From assembly GCF_013408665.1 (NCBI RefSeq), contig NZ_JACCCL010000001.1:554971-618970 (forward strand): a stretch of 64,000 nucleotides of DNA, written 5' to 3'. Each line of letters starts with the position of its first letter. Position 1 is the stretch's first letter. The position numbers and the translations under genes were made by a program. This stretch comes from Sporosarcina sp. JAI121. GTDB taxonomy: Bacteria; Bacillota; Bacilli; Bacillales_A; Planococcaceae. Below the pieces are notes generated by a model. The model saw only the letters and a list, made by a program, of their open reading frames with translations. It had not been told where the DNA came from and made no database searches. This document shows, in pieces, positions 18,972 to 27,442 of the stretch.

Positions 18972-19949
18972 ATGAGAACACGAATAACCGACTTGTTGAA
19001 AATCGAGTATCCAATTATTTGCGGGGGAATGTTCAGGGTTGGTCGTGCCCCATTAGCAGCAGCAGTCTCGGAGGCAGGGGGACTTGGAATTATTACGTCT
19101 GCCACTTTCGAGAAGCCAGAAGATTTACGTCAAGAAATACGACGGGCAAAAAAGATAACAGCAAAACCAATTGCAGTTAACATCAATCTATTTCCAAGCG
19201 TCAGGAAAATGCCGAATGAAGCGTATATTGACGTATTGATTGAAGAAGGAATCCGTATTGTAGAGACTTCAGGCCGAAGCCCGGAAGCATATATGAAAGT
19301 GTTAAAGGATAATGGTGTCATCGTCATTCACAAAGTTGCAGGGGTTAAATATGCCAAGACTGCAGAGCGGGTCGGATGTGATGCTGTCACTGTTATTGGC
19401 TTTGAGGCAGGTGGCCATCCAGGTATGGAAGAGGTGGGGAATGTTGTTCTAGTTCCGCAGACGGTTGATGCGGTACAGATTCCCGTGTTGGCAGGCGGGG
19501 GAATTGCTGATGGCCGGGGAATGACCGCAATGCTGGCACTTGGGGCGGAAGGTGTCGTGATGGGCACACGGTTTTTGGCCACTCAAGAAGCTCAGGTGCA
19601 TGACAATGTTAAACAGTGGATGGTTCAGGCATCTGAAAGGGATACATCATTAATTCAGAAAACAATTGGTACTACTTCGCGTGTTGCCCGTAATGAAGTA
19701 GCCCTGCAAGTGTTGGAAGCGGAAAGCAGGGGTGCGGAACTTGAGGAACTTTTGCCATTGATTTCTGGACGTAGGGTTGTGCAAGTATATGAGGAAGGAA
19801 ACATTGATGCAGGAATATTTTCCTGTGGACAGTCAGTAGGGCGGATTCAAGGTATTCCAACCGTAAAAGAGCTGATAACGGATATGGTGTCCGAAGCGAA
19901 ACAAACTGCAGACAAATTGGGGCGAATCTCCAACGTGATAAATGCCTAA
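18972..19949 (+). CDS. Nitronate monooxygenase / 2-nitropropane dioxygenase family flavoprotein
   Basis: A 325-residue FMN TIM-barrel protein: EYPIICGGMFRVGRAPLAAAV, GGLGIITSA, catalytic-type His in VIGFEAGGHPG, and phosphate-binding VLAGGGIADGRG and LGAEGVVMGTRFLA. These fit the nitronate monooxygenase family, which also contains FabK-type enoyl reductases, so the real reaction could be an enoyl-thioester reduction. ATG 18972 lies 6 bases after GGAGG; ATG 18966 is too close. Such genes are often found in acyl-CoA degradation clusters. Confidence 0.85.
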   Translation: MRTRITDLLKIEYPIICGGMFRVGRAPLAAAVSEAGGLGIITSATFEKPEDLRQEIRRAKKITAKPIAVNINLFPSVRKMPNEAYIDVLIEEGIRIVETSGRSPEAYMKVLKDNGVIVIHKVAGVKYAKTAERVGCDAVTVIGFEAGGHPGMEEVGNVVLVPQTVDAVQIPVLAGGGIADGRGMTAMLALGAEGVVMGTRFLATQEAQVHDNVKQWMVQASERDTSLIQKTIGTTSRVARNEVALQVLEAESRGAELEELLPLISGRRVVQVYEEGNIDAGIFSCGQSVGRIQGIPTVKELITDMVSEAKQTADKLGRISNVINA

Positions 19950-19996
19950 GTAACGTCGTCTTATCCGCTAAATATGAATGATTTGGGGATGGAAAA

Positions 19997-21613
19997 ATGG
20001 ATAAACCTTGGAAAACGTTTTACCCGAAAAATATTCCTTATGAAATCGAGATTCCGTCACTTTCATTATATGACCTATTGGATTGTTCTGCTGAACGTCA
20101 TCCTAATCAGAAAGCAGTGATAGACGGCGATCAAGAACTCACTTATTGCGAATTGAAGAGTGCATCTGACCGTTTTGCGGCTTCTTTATACGAGAAAGGG
20201 TTTAGAAAAGGTGATCGAATCGCCTTAATGCTTCCAAACTGCGTAGAATATATCATTTCCTTTTATGCAATCCATCGCTTAGGCGGTGTAGTAGTTCAAG
20301 TAAATCCAATGTACCAGTCATCCGAATTGGATTATCTTTTACGGGATTCCGAAGCAACCTGGTTTATTGGTCATAGTGAACAACAGAAGAAGTTGGAGAA
20401 AATCGGAATTAGTAATCAGCTCATCATTATTGTAGCCGACAGGGATAAGCAGCAAGAAGACGGTCTTTACGAGTGGATAGCGAAAGGAACGAACAGACTT
20501 CCTGACTTGGACATTAATCCTGAAAAAGACCTAGCGCTCCTTCAATACACAGGAGGAACTACAGGAAGGTCCAAAGGGGTTATGCTAACGCATTTCAACA
20601 TTACGTCCAACGTCCATCAGGATAAAGTTTATACGGCAGATCCTTTACAACTTCAAGAAGCTGGTGAACGTCTGCTCGGATTGTCGCCGTTATTTCATGT
20701 GTTTGGGATGGCACGTATGAATAGTGCTATTTATACTGCTTCAACGTACATTACGATAGAAAAGTTTGAAATCGACAAGGTTGTCGATTTGATTCGGAAA
20801 CATCGGCCGACCATTTTTCCCGGAGTGCCTACTATGTATATTTCTTTATTAAATCACCCTGACTTAACAGCGGACGATTTAAGCTGCTTTAAATACTGCA
20901 GTTGCGGTTCTGCACCACTCCCGGTAGAAATTATAAATCAATTTAAAGTGAAATTCGATGTACCTATTTTTGAAGGATTTGGCATGTCAGAAACGTCACC
21001 TACGACGCATCGGAATCCTGTTATCGGGAAAAGAAAAGTAGGCAGTATTGGTTTGCCGTATCCTAATACTGATGCCAAAATTGTTGATATGGAAACCGGG
21101 ACAATTGAGATGCCTCCAGGTCAAGCGGGTGAATTAGTTGTGAAAGGTCCTCAGATAATGAAGGGATACTGGAGAAAACCAGAAGAAACTACCTTAGCGC
21201 TACGCGATGGCTGGCTGTACACAGGAGACATTGCCACGATGGATGAAGATGGCTATTTCTTTATTGTCGGTAGAAAGAAAGAGATGATAATTGCTAGCGG
21301 TTTTAATATTTATCCAGTTGAAGTGGAAGAAGTGATTTATCAGCATAAAGGAATTGCGGAAGTTTGTGTCTATGGTGTTCCGGATTCATATAGTGGGGAA
21401 TCGGTTAAAGCTACGATTGTGAAGAAAAAGGGTGCCCAAGTAACTGAGCAGGAAATCATAGAATGGTGCACTGGACAACTGGCTAAATACAAAATTCCTC
21501 GTGTAGTCGAATTCAAAGATCAGCTTCCGAAATCCACGGTAGGGAAGATACTGAAACGTGTACTTGTGGAAGAGGAAATTGAGAGGCGTAAGGCAATGGT
21601 CGGAGGTAAGTGA
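19997..21613 (+). CDS. Fatty-acid/carboxylate-CoA ligase, AMP-forming (second copy)
   Basis: A 538-residue paralogue of the ligase at 7591: YTGGTTGRSKGVMLTH P-loop, LSPLFHVFGM, CGSAPLPVEIINQF, EGFGMSETSPTTHRNP, YTGDIATMDEDGYFFIVGR, KKEMIIASGFNIYP and STVGKILKR at the C-terminus. The shared THRNP and CGSAPLP wording shows both ligases come from one duplication. ATG 19997 after GGGGATGG. Function: ATP- and CoA-dependent activation of an acid; substrate not readable. Confidence 0.9.
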   Translation: MDKPWKTFYPKNIPYEIEIPSLSLYDLLDCSAERHPNQKAVIDGDQELTYCELKSASDRFAASLYEKGFRKGDRIALMLPNCVEYIISFYAIHRLGGVVVQVNPMYQSSELDYLLRDSEATWFIGHSEQQKKLEKIGISNQLIIIVADRDKQQEDGLYEWIAKGTNRLPDLDINPEKDLALLQYTGGTTGRSKGVMLTHFNITSNVHQDKVYTADPLQLQEAGERLLGLSPLFHVFGMARMNSAIYTASTYITIEKFEIDKVVDLIRKHRPTIFPGVPTMYISLLNHPDLTADDLSCFKYCSCGSAPLPVEIINQFKVKFDVPIFEGFGMSETSPTTHRNPVIGKRKVGSIGLPYPNTDAKIVDMETGTIEMPPGQAGELVVKGPQIMKGYWRKPEETTLALRDGWLYTGDIATMDEDGYFFIVGRKKEMIIASGFNIYPVEVEEVIYQHKGIAEVCVYGVPDSYSGESVKATIVKKKGAQVTEQEIIEWCTGQLAKYKIPRVVEFKDQLPKSTVGKILKRVLVEEEIERRKAMVGGK

Positions 21614-21674
21614 TGCAATCACGCATGACTATTTAATTGCATTGCTAGTTTAAAAATTAGAGTGGGGTGAAGAG

Positions 21675-22457
21675 ATGAACAGCTATCAAAATATCTTAGT
21701 GGAAAAATCAAATCAGCTAGCCTACATTATAATAAATTTGCCTGAGCAGCGTAATCCGTTAAGTAAAGAAACCCTTGGAGAAATGAAAGAGGCGCTAGAA
21801 AGATTAAAAAATGACAAAGAAACGAATTGTATTATTTTTACAGGCCAAGGAGATAAATCATTCGCGGCAGGGGCGGACATCAGCCAATTAAAAAACCGTG
21901 GTCCCTTAGATGTATTCACACCCAACGGAATGCAGGAAGTATATGATTATATTGAAGCATATGACAAACCGACGATTGCGATGATTAACGGTTTTGCGCT
22001 TGGCGGCGGATGTGAGCTGGCCATGGCGTGCGACATTCGAATCGCTTCTGAAAATGCGAAGTTTGGTCTTCCTGAGTTGAATCTTGGTATTATTCCGAGT
22101 GCGGGTGGAACTCAGCGAATGGCGCGGTTGATCGGTAAAGGAAAAGCAATTGACCTAATCTTAACCGGTAGAATTATCACTGCTGAAGAAGCGGAAAAGA
22201 TCGGACTAGTTTCAGAATTTGTACCACAGGACCAGCTAAAGAAAACAGTCGAAAAAACTGCTGCCCAAATACTAGCGAAAGGTCCATTAGCCGTAAAACT
22301 TGCGAAAATGGCCATTCATGCAGGATTTGATGCAGATATGAAGACGGGTCTACTGATTGAAAAGCTTGCACAAGCTGTACTATTTTCAACCGATGATAAA
22401 AATGAAGGAACAAGCGCTTTTTTAGAGAAACGTTCTCCGGAATTTATTTCAAAGTAG
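21675..22457 (+). CDS. Enoyl-CoA hydratase (second copy, standard crotonase)
   Basis: A 260-residue crotonase with ILTGR/INLPEQRNPLS features, oxyanion loops KSFAAGADISQLK and GFALGGGCELAMACD, and the hydratase signature FGLPELNLGIIPSAGGTQRM carrying the first catalytic Glu; the second acid is Asp in IDLILTG. Unlike the copy at 9245 it looks like a conventional hydratase. Ribosome site GGGGTGA. It follows the second ligase by 61 bases. Confidence 0.92.
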   Translation: MNSYQNILVEKSNQLAYIIINLPEQRNPLSKETLGEMKEALERLKNDKETNCIIFTGQGDKSFAAGADISQLKNRGPLDVFTPNGMQEVYDYIEAYDKPTIAMINGFALGGGCELAMACDIRIASENAKFGLPELNLGIIPSAGGTQRMARLIGKGKAIDLILTGRIITAEEAEKIGLVSEFVPQDQLKKTVEKTAAQILAKGPLAVKLAKMAIHAGFDADMKTGLLIEKLAQAVLFSTDDKNEGTSAFLEKRSPEFISK

Positions 22458-22495
22458 AAGAATTCGTTCAAATTATAGTGTGAAGGAGTGAAGGG

Positions 22496-22900
22496 ATGTT
22501 GATGACGGTCGGTGAAATAAAGAAAGAATTTGTAGAAAGTCCTTATCTTCAGCATCTTGGAATAGAAATTCTTTCAATTGAAAAAGAAAATACGAGAATT
22601 AAATTAAATGTACAAGACTATCTTTTAAATACAAAAGGAACCCTTCACGGCGGCGTAACTGCTTCAATGTTGGATTTCGTTCAGAAAATGCATCTGCGCT
22701 CTGTTTGTAATACAAGGTGTGTTCCAATCAGTTCAACTGTTCATTTCACTGCACCAGTAAAAACAGGGGCTATTTATGCGGAAGCATCAATCATTTCCAG
22801 TAGTTATAAGACTGCTTTTTTAGAAGGTATTATCACCAGCGAGAGTGGGGATATTATTTCGAAAGGAACTGGAACATTTAAATTAATTCGCGACGAATAA
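22496..22900 (+). CDS. Hotdog-fold thioesterase (PaaI family), second copy
   Basis: A 134-residue hotdog thioesterase with the standard NTKGTLHGGVTASMLDFV helix (HGG-x-T-x8 acid arrangement), PISSTVHFTAPVK and GTGTFKLI. ATG 22496 follows AAGGAGTGA. Last gene of the acyl-CoA cluster; a terminator lies about 105 bases downstream. Likely hydrolyses an acyl-CoA to relieve CoA limitation; inferred. Confidence 0.85.
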   Translation: MLMTVGEIKKEFVESPYLQHLGIEILSIEKENTRIKLNVQDYLLNTKGTLHGGVTASMLDFVQKMHLRSVCNTRCVPISSTVHFTAPVKTGAIYAEASIISSSYKTAFLEGIITSESGDIISKGTGTFKLIRDE

Positions 22901-23005
22901 CATGATTTATAAATGAAAGCAGGCGAAATATCTTTCCCTATGTAATAATCAGTTACCATTCGTAGCAGAAGGAATGGGAAATCAGGTTTTGAATTAGGTG
23001 TAAGT

Positions 23006-23049
23006 AAATCCGCGCAGGGAATTAATACTGTTCCCGTCGTGGATTTTTT
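23006..23049 (+). terminator. Terminator of the acyl-CoA cluster
   Basis: Nested hairpin: AAATCC with GGATTT outside and GGGAA with TTCCC inside, followed by TTTTTTG. Confidence 0.75.
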
Positions 23050-23060
23050 GTTTAATTATC

Positions 23061-23100
23061 TGAATAGTTTCCGACTTGACTTGGTGACTGTCACCCAGCC
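23061..23100 (+). repeat. Palindromic repeat copy R1
   Basis: TGAATAG-type left flank, TTGACTT, then the core GGTGACTGTCACC at 23083-23095. First of eight intergenic copies related to the RAYT flanks at 31.5-32.4 kb. Confidence 0.85.
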
Positions 23101-23167
23101 GAATCCAGTAGAACAAAGTAGAATCCACTAGACATTCACCTCATAAACATTGTACACTGGAACCGAT

Positions 23168-23193
23168 AAAACTAAAGTAGTGTTTATAGTTTT
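23168..23193. promoter_or_regulatory. Candidate TetR-family operator (autoregulation)
   Basis: Imperfect inverted repeat AAAACTAAA..TTTATAGTTTT just before the tetR ribosome site. A similar string, AAAACTAAAATCG-TTTTTAT, occurs at 23821-23840 before the MATE gene, so the regulator may bind both. Confidence 0.4.
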
Positions 23194-23208
23194 ACTGGAG
23201 GTTATGAG

Positions 23209-23763
23209 TTGAAGACGCGAATCATGCATGCATTTATTGAGGAAACACGAAATAATGGGATTAAGTTTACGATGGATGACTTGTCAAGACGGCTTGGTAT
23301 TAGCAAGCGTACGTTATATGAGCATTTTTCTTCCAAGGTGGATATCCTGGATTCGATTATCGATTTGACACTCAATGAGTTCGATGAACAGACACGGATG
23401 ATTATCGATAATCCCGATTTGACATTGACGGAAAAAATTCGGAAAGCAATTGTTGTCATACCAAAATATAATGAGTTTTACGATCTTCGGATTTTAGAGC
23501 AATTGAAACGGTCCTATCCTGCTCAGTGGGAACGAGTGAATCGTGAACTGAATCAGTGGGATGATTTAAAAGGGCTTCTAGAAGAAGGCATCCGCACGGG
23601 TGTTGTTAAGGAACGGAATATTGATTTACTGATGAAATTGATTATCGGAGCTTCGAATGCAACGCTCGATCGCCAGTTCTTTTTAGAGCATAGCATTTCT
23701 CTTACAGAAGCGCATGAGTCGATTGTAGATGTGTTATTGACGGGTTTTATGAACGCGAAGTAA
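23209..23763 (+). CDS. TetR/AcrR family transcriptional regulator
   Basis: A 184-residue repressor. The N-terminal HTH reads FTMDDLSRRLGISKRTLYEHFSSK (recognition helix SKRTLYEHF), followed by VDILDSIID and an unclassified ligand-binding domain. TTG 23209 is chosen because TGGAGG lies 7 bases upstream and the product begins at the usual distance from the HTH. It is followed by a hairpin and then a MATE pump, the most likely target. Effector unknown. Confidence 0.9.
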   Translation: MKTRIMHAFIEETRNNGIKFTMDDLSRRLGISKRTLYEHFSSKVDILDSIIDLTLNEFDEQTRMIIDNPDLTLTEKIRKAIVVIPKYNEFYDLRILEQLKRSYPAQWERVNRELNQWDDLKGLLEEGIRTGVVKERNIDLLMKLIIGASNATLDRQFFLEHSISLTEAHESIVDVLLTGFMNAK

Positions 23764-23770
23764 TGATAGA

Positions 23771-23800
23771 CGTGCTGGTCTTTCAAAGGCCAGTCATTTT
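23771..23800 (+). terminator. Hairpin/terminator after tetR-type gene
   Basis: CTGGTCTTTCAAAGGCCAG stem-loop followed by a short T-run (TCATTTTTC). Confidence 0.55.
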
Positions 23801-23879
23801 TCACACCTCATAAAACTTAAAAAACTAAAATCGTTTTTATGTTCCGGTAAGCGCTAAAAGATAAGGAATTGAATTTGTT

Positions 23880-25208
23880 ATGAAAAAGGAACAAGTAGTA
23901 AACCGTCTGGATACAGAATCGGTTGGAAAATCTTTTGTAAGGTACTTGGTCCCATCCATGGTAGGGATGTTGCTAATGGCTGTCAACATCGTGGTTGACG
24001 GCATTATGGTCGGCCACCGTCTAGGTCCGGTCGCTCTTGCCGGGGTGGGTATTGCAGCGCCCGTCTATACGATTTTCGTCGCGATGTCACTGTGGATTGG
24101 AATCGGTGCGGCGACCCGTTACTCGGCAATGATGGGTGCTAAACGTCCGAGCGAGGCGCGTGTCATTTTTTCACATGCGATTGTCTCTATATTTGCTTTG
24201 ACGTTGATTATCGGGCTTATTGCCTTTTTATTCCGGACGGAACTTGCATATTTATTGGGTGCGAATGCAGATACGTTTCAGTACACAGCGGGTTATATGA
24301 ATGTCATGTTGCTGTTCGGTTTCATTTTCACTGTTGAAAATGCATTCAGTATTTTAGTGCGCAATGATGGTGGACCAAATTTATCAATGATTGCACTTGT
24401 TGCGACGGCATTTGTCAATATTGTATTGAATTATGTGTTCTTATTTGTTCTTGATTATGGCGTTGAAGGAGCTGCGGCCGCGACGATCATTGGTGCATTT
24501 GTAGGGCTTGTCATATTGAGCACACATTTTTTCAAGAAGAAAAGTAACTTGCGTTTCGTCCGCTTTAAATTCAATCGGAAGCTATTCTTTCTTATACTTA
24601 TGATAGGGTTCCCGAGTTTTCTCTCCGAAGTAGGATTTTCAGTGTTTACAATTTCGCATAATCTTACATTTGAACGTCTCGCTGGAACTGTGGGCGTGTC
24701 CGCATTTACAATTTTGAACTATGTTCATAGCGTTATGCTGTTGTTGTTTTTAGGGATGGGCGCTGCAATTCAACCGCTGATCAGTTATTACCGCGGGGCT
24801 GAAAATGATGAAAAAATCAAGAAAACGGTGCGATTGGCGATTGGGACCGCGTTCGGGGCTGGTATTTTCTTCTTATTGATCGGTCAATTCGCAGCCACAC
24901 CGATTGTAAGCTTGTTTGGCGATTTCCCGCAAGAAGTGATGGCACTTGCCGTTTCGGGTATCAAGCTATTTTTCATCGCATATCTATTCATGGGGACGAA
25001 CTTCGTTATGATGACCTATTATCAATCCATCGGCCAGATTCGGATGGCGACGTGGATTACCGCCGCAAGGGAAATTATTATTTTGCTAATTCTACTTGTC
25101 ATCTTGCCACCGTTATTTGGTGTAACTGGCGTCTGGCTCGCTATACCTGCATCGGAATTCATTGTCCTTGTGACCATCTTTTATTATCACAAAAAATGGA
25201 ACAGCTAA
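23880..25208 (+). CDS. MATE family efflux transporter
   Basis: A 442-residue, 12-helix multidrug/toxic compound exporter that uses H+ or Na+. Two homologous halves are visible: LVPSMVGMLLMAVNIVVDGI with MVGHRLGPVALAGVG in the first, and IGFPSFLSEVGFSVFTIS with GAAIQPLISYYRGA in the second; the latter is the MepA-like subgroup pattern. The ribosome site (AAGGAA) is weak and distant. Downstream of, and probably repressed by, the TetR protein; a possible operator copy lies at 23821-23840. Confidence 0.92.
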   Translation: MKKEQVVNRLDTESVGKSFVRYLVPSMVGMLLMAVNIVVDGIMVGHRLGPVALAGVGIAAPVYTIFVAMSLWIGIGAATRYSAMMGAKRPSEARVIFSHAIVSIFALTLIIGLIAFLFRTELAYLLGANADTFQYTAGYMNVMLLFGFIFTVENAFSILVRNDGGPNLSMIALVATAFVNIVLNYVFLFVLDYGVEGAAAATIIGAFVGLVILSTHFFKKKSNLRFVRFKFNRKLFFLILMIGFPSFLSEVGFSVFTISHNLTFERLAGTVGVSAFTILNYVHSVMLLLFLGMGAAIQPLISYYRGAENDEKIKKTVRLAIGTAFGAGIFFLLIGQFAATPIVSLFGDFPQEVMALAVSGIKLFFIAYLFMGTNFVMMTYYQSIGQIRMATWITAAREIIILLILLVILPPLFGVTGVWLAIPASEFIVLVTIFYYHKKWNS

Positions 25209-25296
25209 AACTTTATTCACTTTTGCAAGTAGTTAATCATATGGAATAAGTAGTATACTTATAGAATGAAAGTATAGAAGAGAGGGAGCATGGACC

Positions 25297-26682
25297 TTGA
25301 AAAGAAACGTTAAATCGCTGCTACTATTATTCTCGATGTTGGTTGTCCTACTTCCGTTTGCAACGTCCGCATCGGCTGAACCGCTTGATGAAATCCGGCA
25401 ATTGGTACACGAATATTATGTTGACGACGTGCCTGAATCGGTGCTATCGAAAGGCTCCATCAAAGAAATCACAAAGCATCTGGATCCCCATTCCGTCTAT
25501 ATGAGCGCAAAGGAGTATGAGGGGTTCATCAATGGAATCGAACAGCGGATTGTGGGGATTGGTGTTGTCCTTGAAGAAGATTTGAAAGGCATCAAAATCA
25601 TTTCGGTCATTCCAGGCGGACCTGCCGCGCGTGCTGGTATGGAGGCGGGCGATGTGATCACCCATGTAAATGGGAGTAGCCTCGTTGGCAAGTCGATTCA
25701 GGTCGCCATTTCATTAATTAGTGGGAAAGAAAAAACGGCGGTCACGCTGACAATTGAACGAATCGGACAAAAGGATTCCCTTACGAAAAAGCTAATAAGG
25801 GAAGAGATTACGTTGCCGAATGTTGAATCCGAAATGCTAGGCGGCAATATCGCTTATATTCGTCTGAACAGTTTTGCGACGGAATCCTCGAAAGAAATGA
25901 ACAAAGCCATTCAATCGTTAACTGAAGCAGATGGTTGGATTGTCGATTTGCGCAACAATGGCGGCGGTTATATAACAGCTGCACAGGACATTGCCGGCTT
26001 CTTTCCCACTACCGTCAATGCGTTTCAATTGCGGGAAAAGAACACCAAACCGATGATTTATCCATCTACTGTTCAACCGCGCAAGTTCACAGGAACGACG
26101 CATGTCTTAATCAATGAATACAGCGCTAGCGCTTCGGAAATGGTCTCTGCGGCTGTGAAGGAGCAGAAGGCGGCTACACTATATGGTCAAACGAGCTACG
26201 GTAAAGGCACGATGCAGTCGATGTACGGATTCGATGATGGCAGTGTGTTGAAGATGACGACAGCAAGGTTTTATTCGCCAAAGGGTCAGGCTGTAGATAA
26301 AGTCGGCGTGAAGCCGGATATCGTGACGAAAATAGGGACGGAGCTCGAGATTTCGCATCGGGATCAGTTGATTGCAAAGGTACCGGGATACAAACAACTT
26401 CCTGGTCTTGTAAATGTACCGGTGACGAAGAAGTTTACAGTGGAAATGAACACGAAGATGAATTGGAAGCATACTGATAAAAAGGCGATCCAGCTTATCC
26501 AACTGGGTGGAAAAGAAATAGAAGCGGCGGTTGAAGTGGTGAATGATAACACCATTTCGGTTGTGCCCAAAAAGCAATTGTCAGCGGGGGCTAACTATAT
26601 ACTTGTGATTCATCCACTTTATAAAGACGCGCAAAATAAATTGATGAAACAAGGCGTCTATCTGGAAATAGCGGTTAACTAA
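25297..26682 (+). CDS. S41 family C-terminal processing protease, secreted, with Ig-like C-terminal domain
   Basis: A 461-residue exported serine protease. A signal peptide of about 27 residues ends in SASA. Then come an S41 N-terminal helical part (EYYVDDVPESVL, HLDPHSVYMSAKEY), a PDZ domain (GIGVVLEEDLKGIKII to IERIGQ, about residues 85-165), and the peptidase core with catalytic Ser in NEYSASASEMVSAAV and Lys in SYGKGTMQS. The last about 90 residues (KKFTVEMNTKMNW to VYLEIAVN) look like an SbsA-type Ig-like domain, unusual for CtpA. TTG 25297 with GGGAG upstream; the nearby ATG is out of frame. Confidence 0.9.
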   Translation: MKRNVKSLLLLFSMLVVLLPFATSASAEPLDEIRQLVHEYYVDDVPESVLSKGSIKEITKHLDPHSVYMSAKEYEGFINGIEQRIVGIGVVLEEDLKGIKIISVIPGGPAARAGMEAGDVITHVNGSSLVGKSIQVAISLISGKEKTAVTLTIERIGQKDSLTKKLIREEITLPNVESEMLGGNIAYIRLNSFATESSKEMNKAIQSLTEADGWIVDLRNNGGGYITAAQDIAGFFPTTVNAFQLREKNTKPMIYPSTVQPRKFTGTTHVLINEYSASASEMVSAAVKEQKAATLYGQTSYGKGTMQSMYGFDDGSVLKMTTARFYSPKGQAVDKVGVKPDIVTKIGTELEISHRDQLIAKVPGYKQLPGLVNVPVTKKFTVEMNTKMNWKHTDKKAIQLIQLGGKEIEAAVEVVNDNTISVVPKKQLSAGANYILVIHPLYKDAQNKLMKQGVYLEIAVN

Positions 26683-26685
26683 TAA

Positions 26686-26748
26686 AAAGCACCGGGTTAT
26701 TAGCGATCTCAGTAAACTTTGAGTCGGATAAGAACCTGGTGCTTTTTT
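26686..26748 (+). terminator. Terminator of the S41 protease gene
   Basis: AAAAGCACCGGGTT pairs with AACCTGGTGCTTTT (one mismatch), then TTTTT. Confidence 0.85.
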
Positions 26749-26778
26749 AGGATCCATGCGTGAAATTCAAAAAGATAG

Positions 26779-26907
26779 CTAAATTTTATATTGTAAAGAG
26801 CGCCGACGAATTTCCGCTTCCAACAATTGTATGAAGTGAGGATTCAACTTGATGTCTATTGCTTTGAAGTAGGATTCAATAAGCAAGTCATCAGGCAGTT
26901 TAATCAT
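26779..26907 (-). CDS. sda: Sporulation checkpoint inhibitor Sda
   Basis: A 42-residue protein, too short for most ORF filters. It reads [11 protein letters not shown] near the start and [10 protein letters not shown] near the end, matching Bacillus subtilis Sda ([21 protein letters not shown]), a helical hairpin that binds histidine kinase KinA/KinB and blocks phosphorelay entry when replication is disturbed. ATG 26907-26905 lies 9 bases after GGAGGTG. In B. subtilis sda is activated by DnaA, and here four DnaA-box-like sites lie 127-225 bases upstream. This marks the host as a spore former. It converges with the S41 protease gene. Confidence 0.9.
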   Translation of the reverse strand: MIKLPDDLLIESYFKAIDIKLNPHFIQLLEAEIRRRSLQYKI

Positions 26908-27033
26908 CCGGGATTACACCTCCAATATTTTTTAAGGTATGTGTACTAATCTGGAATGTGCATGCATAGATTAGCATGTGACAAGGTTGTACTCTTAATC
27001 TACCAAAGAATCTGATTTAGAACAACCGTTCTT

Positions 27034-27132
27034 CTATCCACAGTCTCCCGTGGATAAGTTGTGGTTAATATGTTTGCAATGCACGTAAAAGTACAGTGAA
27101 TGGCGGGTATAACGTTAGTAACCTTATCCACA
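27034..27132. promoter_or_regulatory. DnaA-box cluster 1 (upstream of sda)
   Basis: Four boxes: CTATCCACA 27034-27042, CGTGGATAA 27049-27057 and TGTGGTTAA 27060-27068 (each one mismatch from consensus), and perfect TTATCCACA 27124-27132. Consistent with DnaA control of sda. Confidence 0.8.
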
Positions 27133-27214
27133 ATCGTCAGAATTGCGAAATTTGTCGAAAAGTTTTTAAAGGGGAATTAGATTTGAGAGAGTTTAGAGGG
27201 AGCCCAAGAAGACC

Positions 27215-27273
27215 GGTGGGTGACAGTCACCAAGTCAATTTAAAAACAAACAAAACAAACGTGAATGTTTGAA
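27215..27273 (-). repeat. Palindromic repeat copy R2 (with longer RAYT-end similarity)
   Basis: Core GGTGACAGTCACC at 27219-27231 then AAGTCAATT and, 17 bases on, CAAACGTGAATGTTTGA. The first 26 bases from 27215 are identical to copy R3 at the RAYT 3' side, and the inner CAAACGTGAATGTTTGA is shared too, so R2 looks like a longer remnant of a RAYT element end. Confidence 0.85.
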
Positions 27274-27307
27274 TTGTTTATACAAAGTATTCTATTTATC
27301 TTTTAGG

Positions 27308-27350
27308 AATACCCTTCGAGTCTCTCAGAAGATGACTTGTAGGGTATTTT
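27308..27350 (+). terminator. Terminator-like hairpin without an obvious upstream gene
   Basis: AATACCCT and AGGGTATT arms 25 bases apart followed by TT. No gene ends before it on either strand. Confidence 0.4.
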
Positions 27351-27442
27351 GCGTTATATGCAGTTTTTAAGCATATAGTGGGAGCACAGATGAATAGGTT
27401 GATGTAATGAATAAAACTTCAGAATAATGGAGGAGGAGCGGA

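Larger units (their letters stand above)
22901..23208. other. Intergenic region after the acyl-CoA cluster
   Basis: No gene seen. Contains a terminator (23006-23049), palindromic repeat copy R1 (23061-23100) and the TetR promoter/operator (23168-23193). Confidence 0.6.
26908..27442. other. Region between sda and the zinc-ribbon gene
   Basis: No long gene. It holds the sda upstream region with the DnaA-box cluster (27034-27132), repeat R2 (27215-27273) and a hairpin (27308-27350). A 29-codon TTG reading frame (27183-27272, AAAGGGG upstream) runs through R2; it is probably a chance product of the repeat. Confidence 0.6.
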
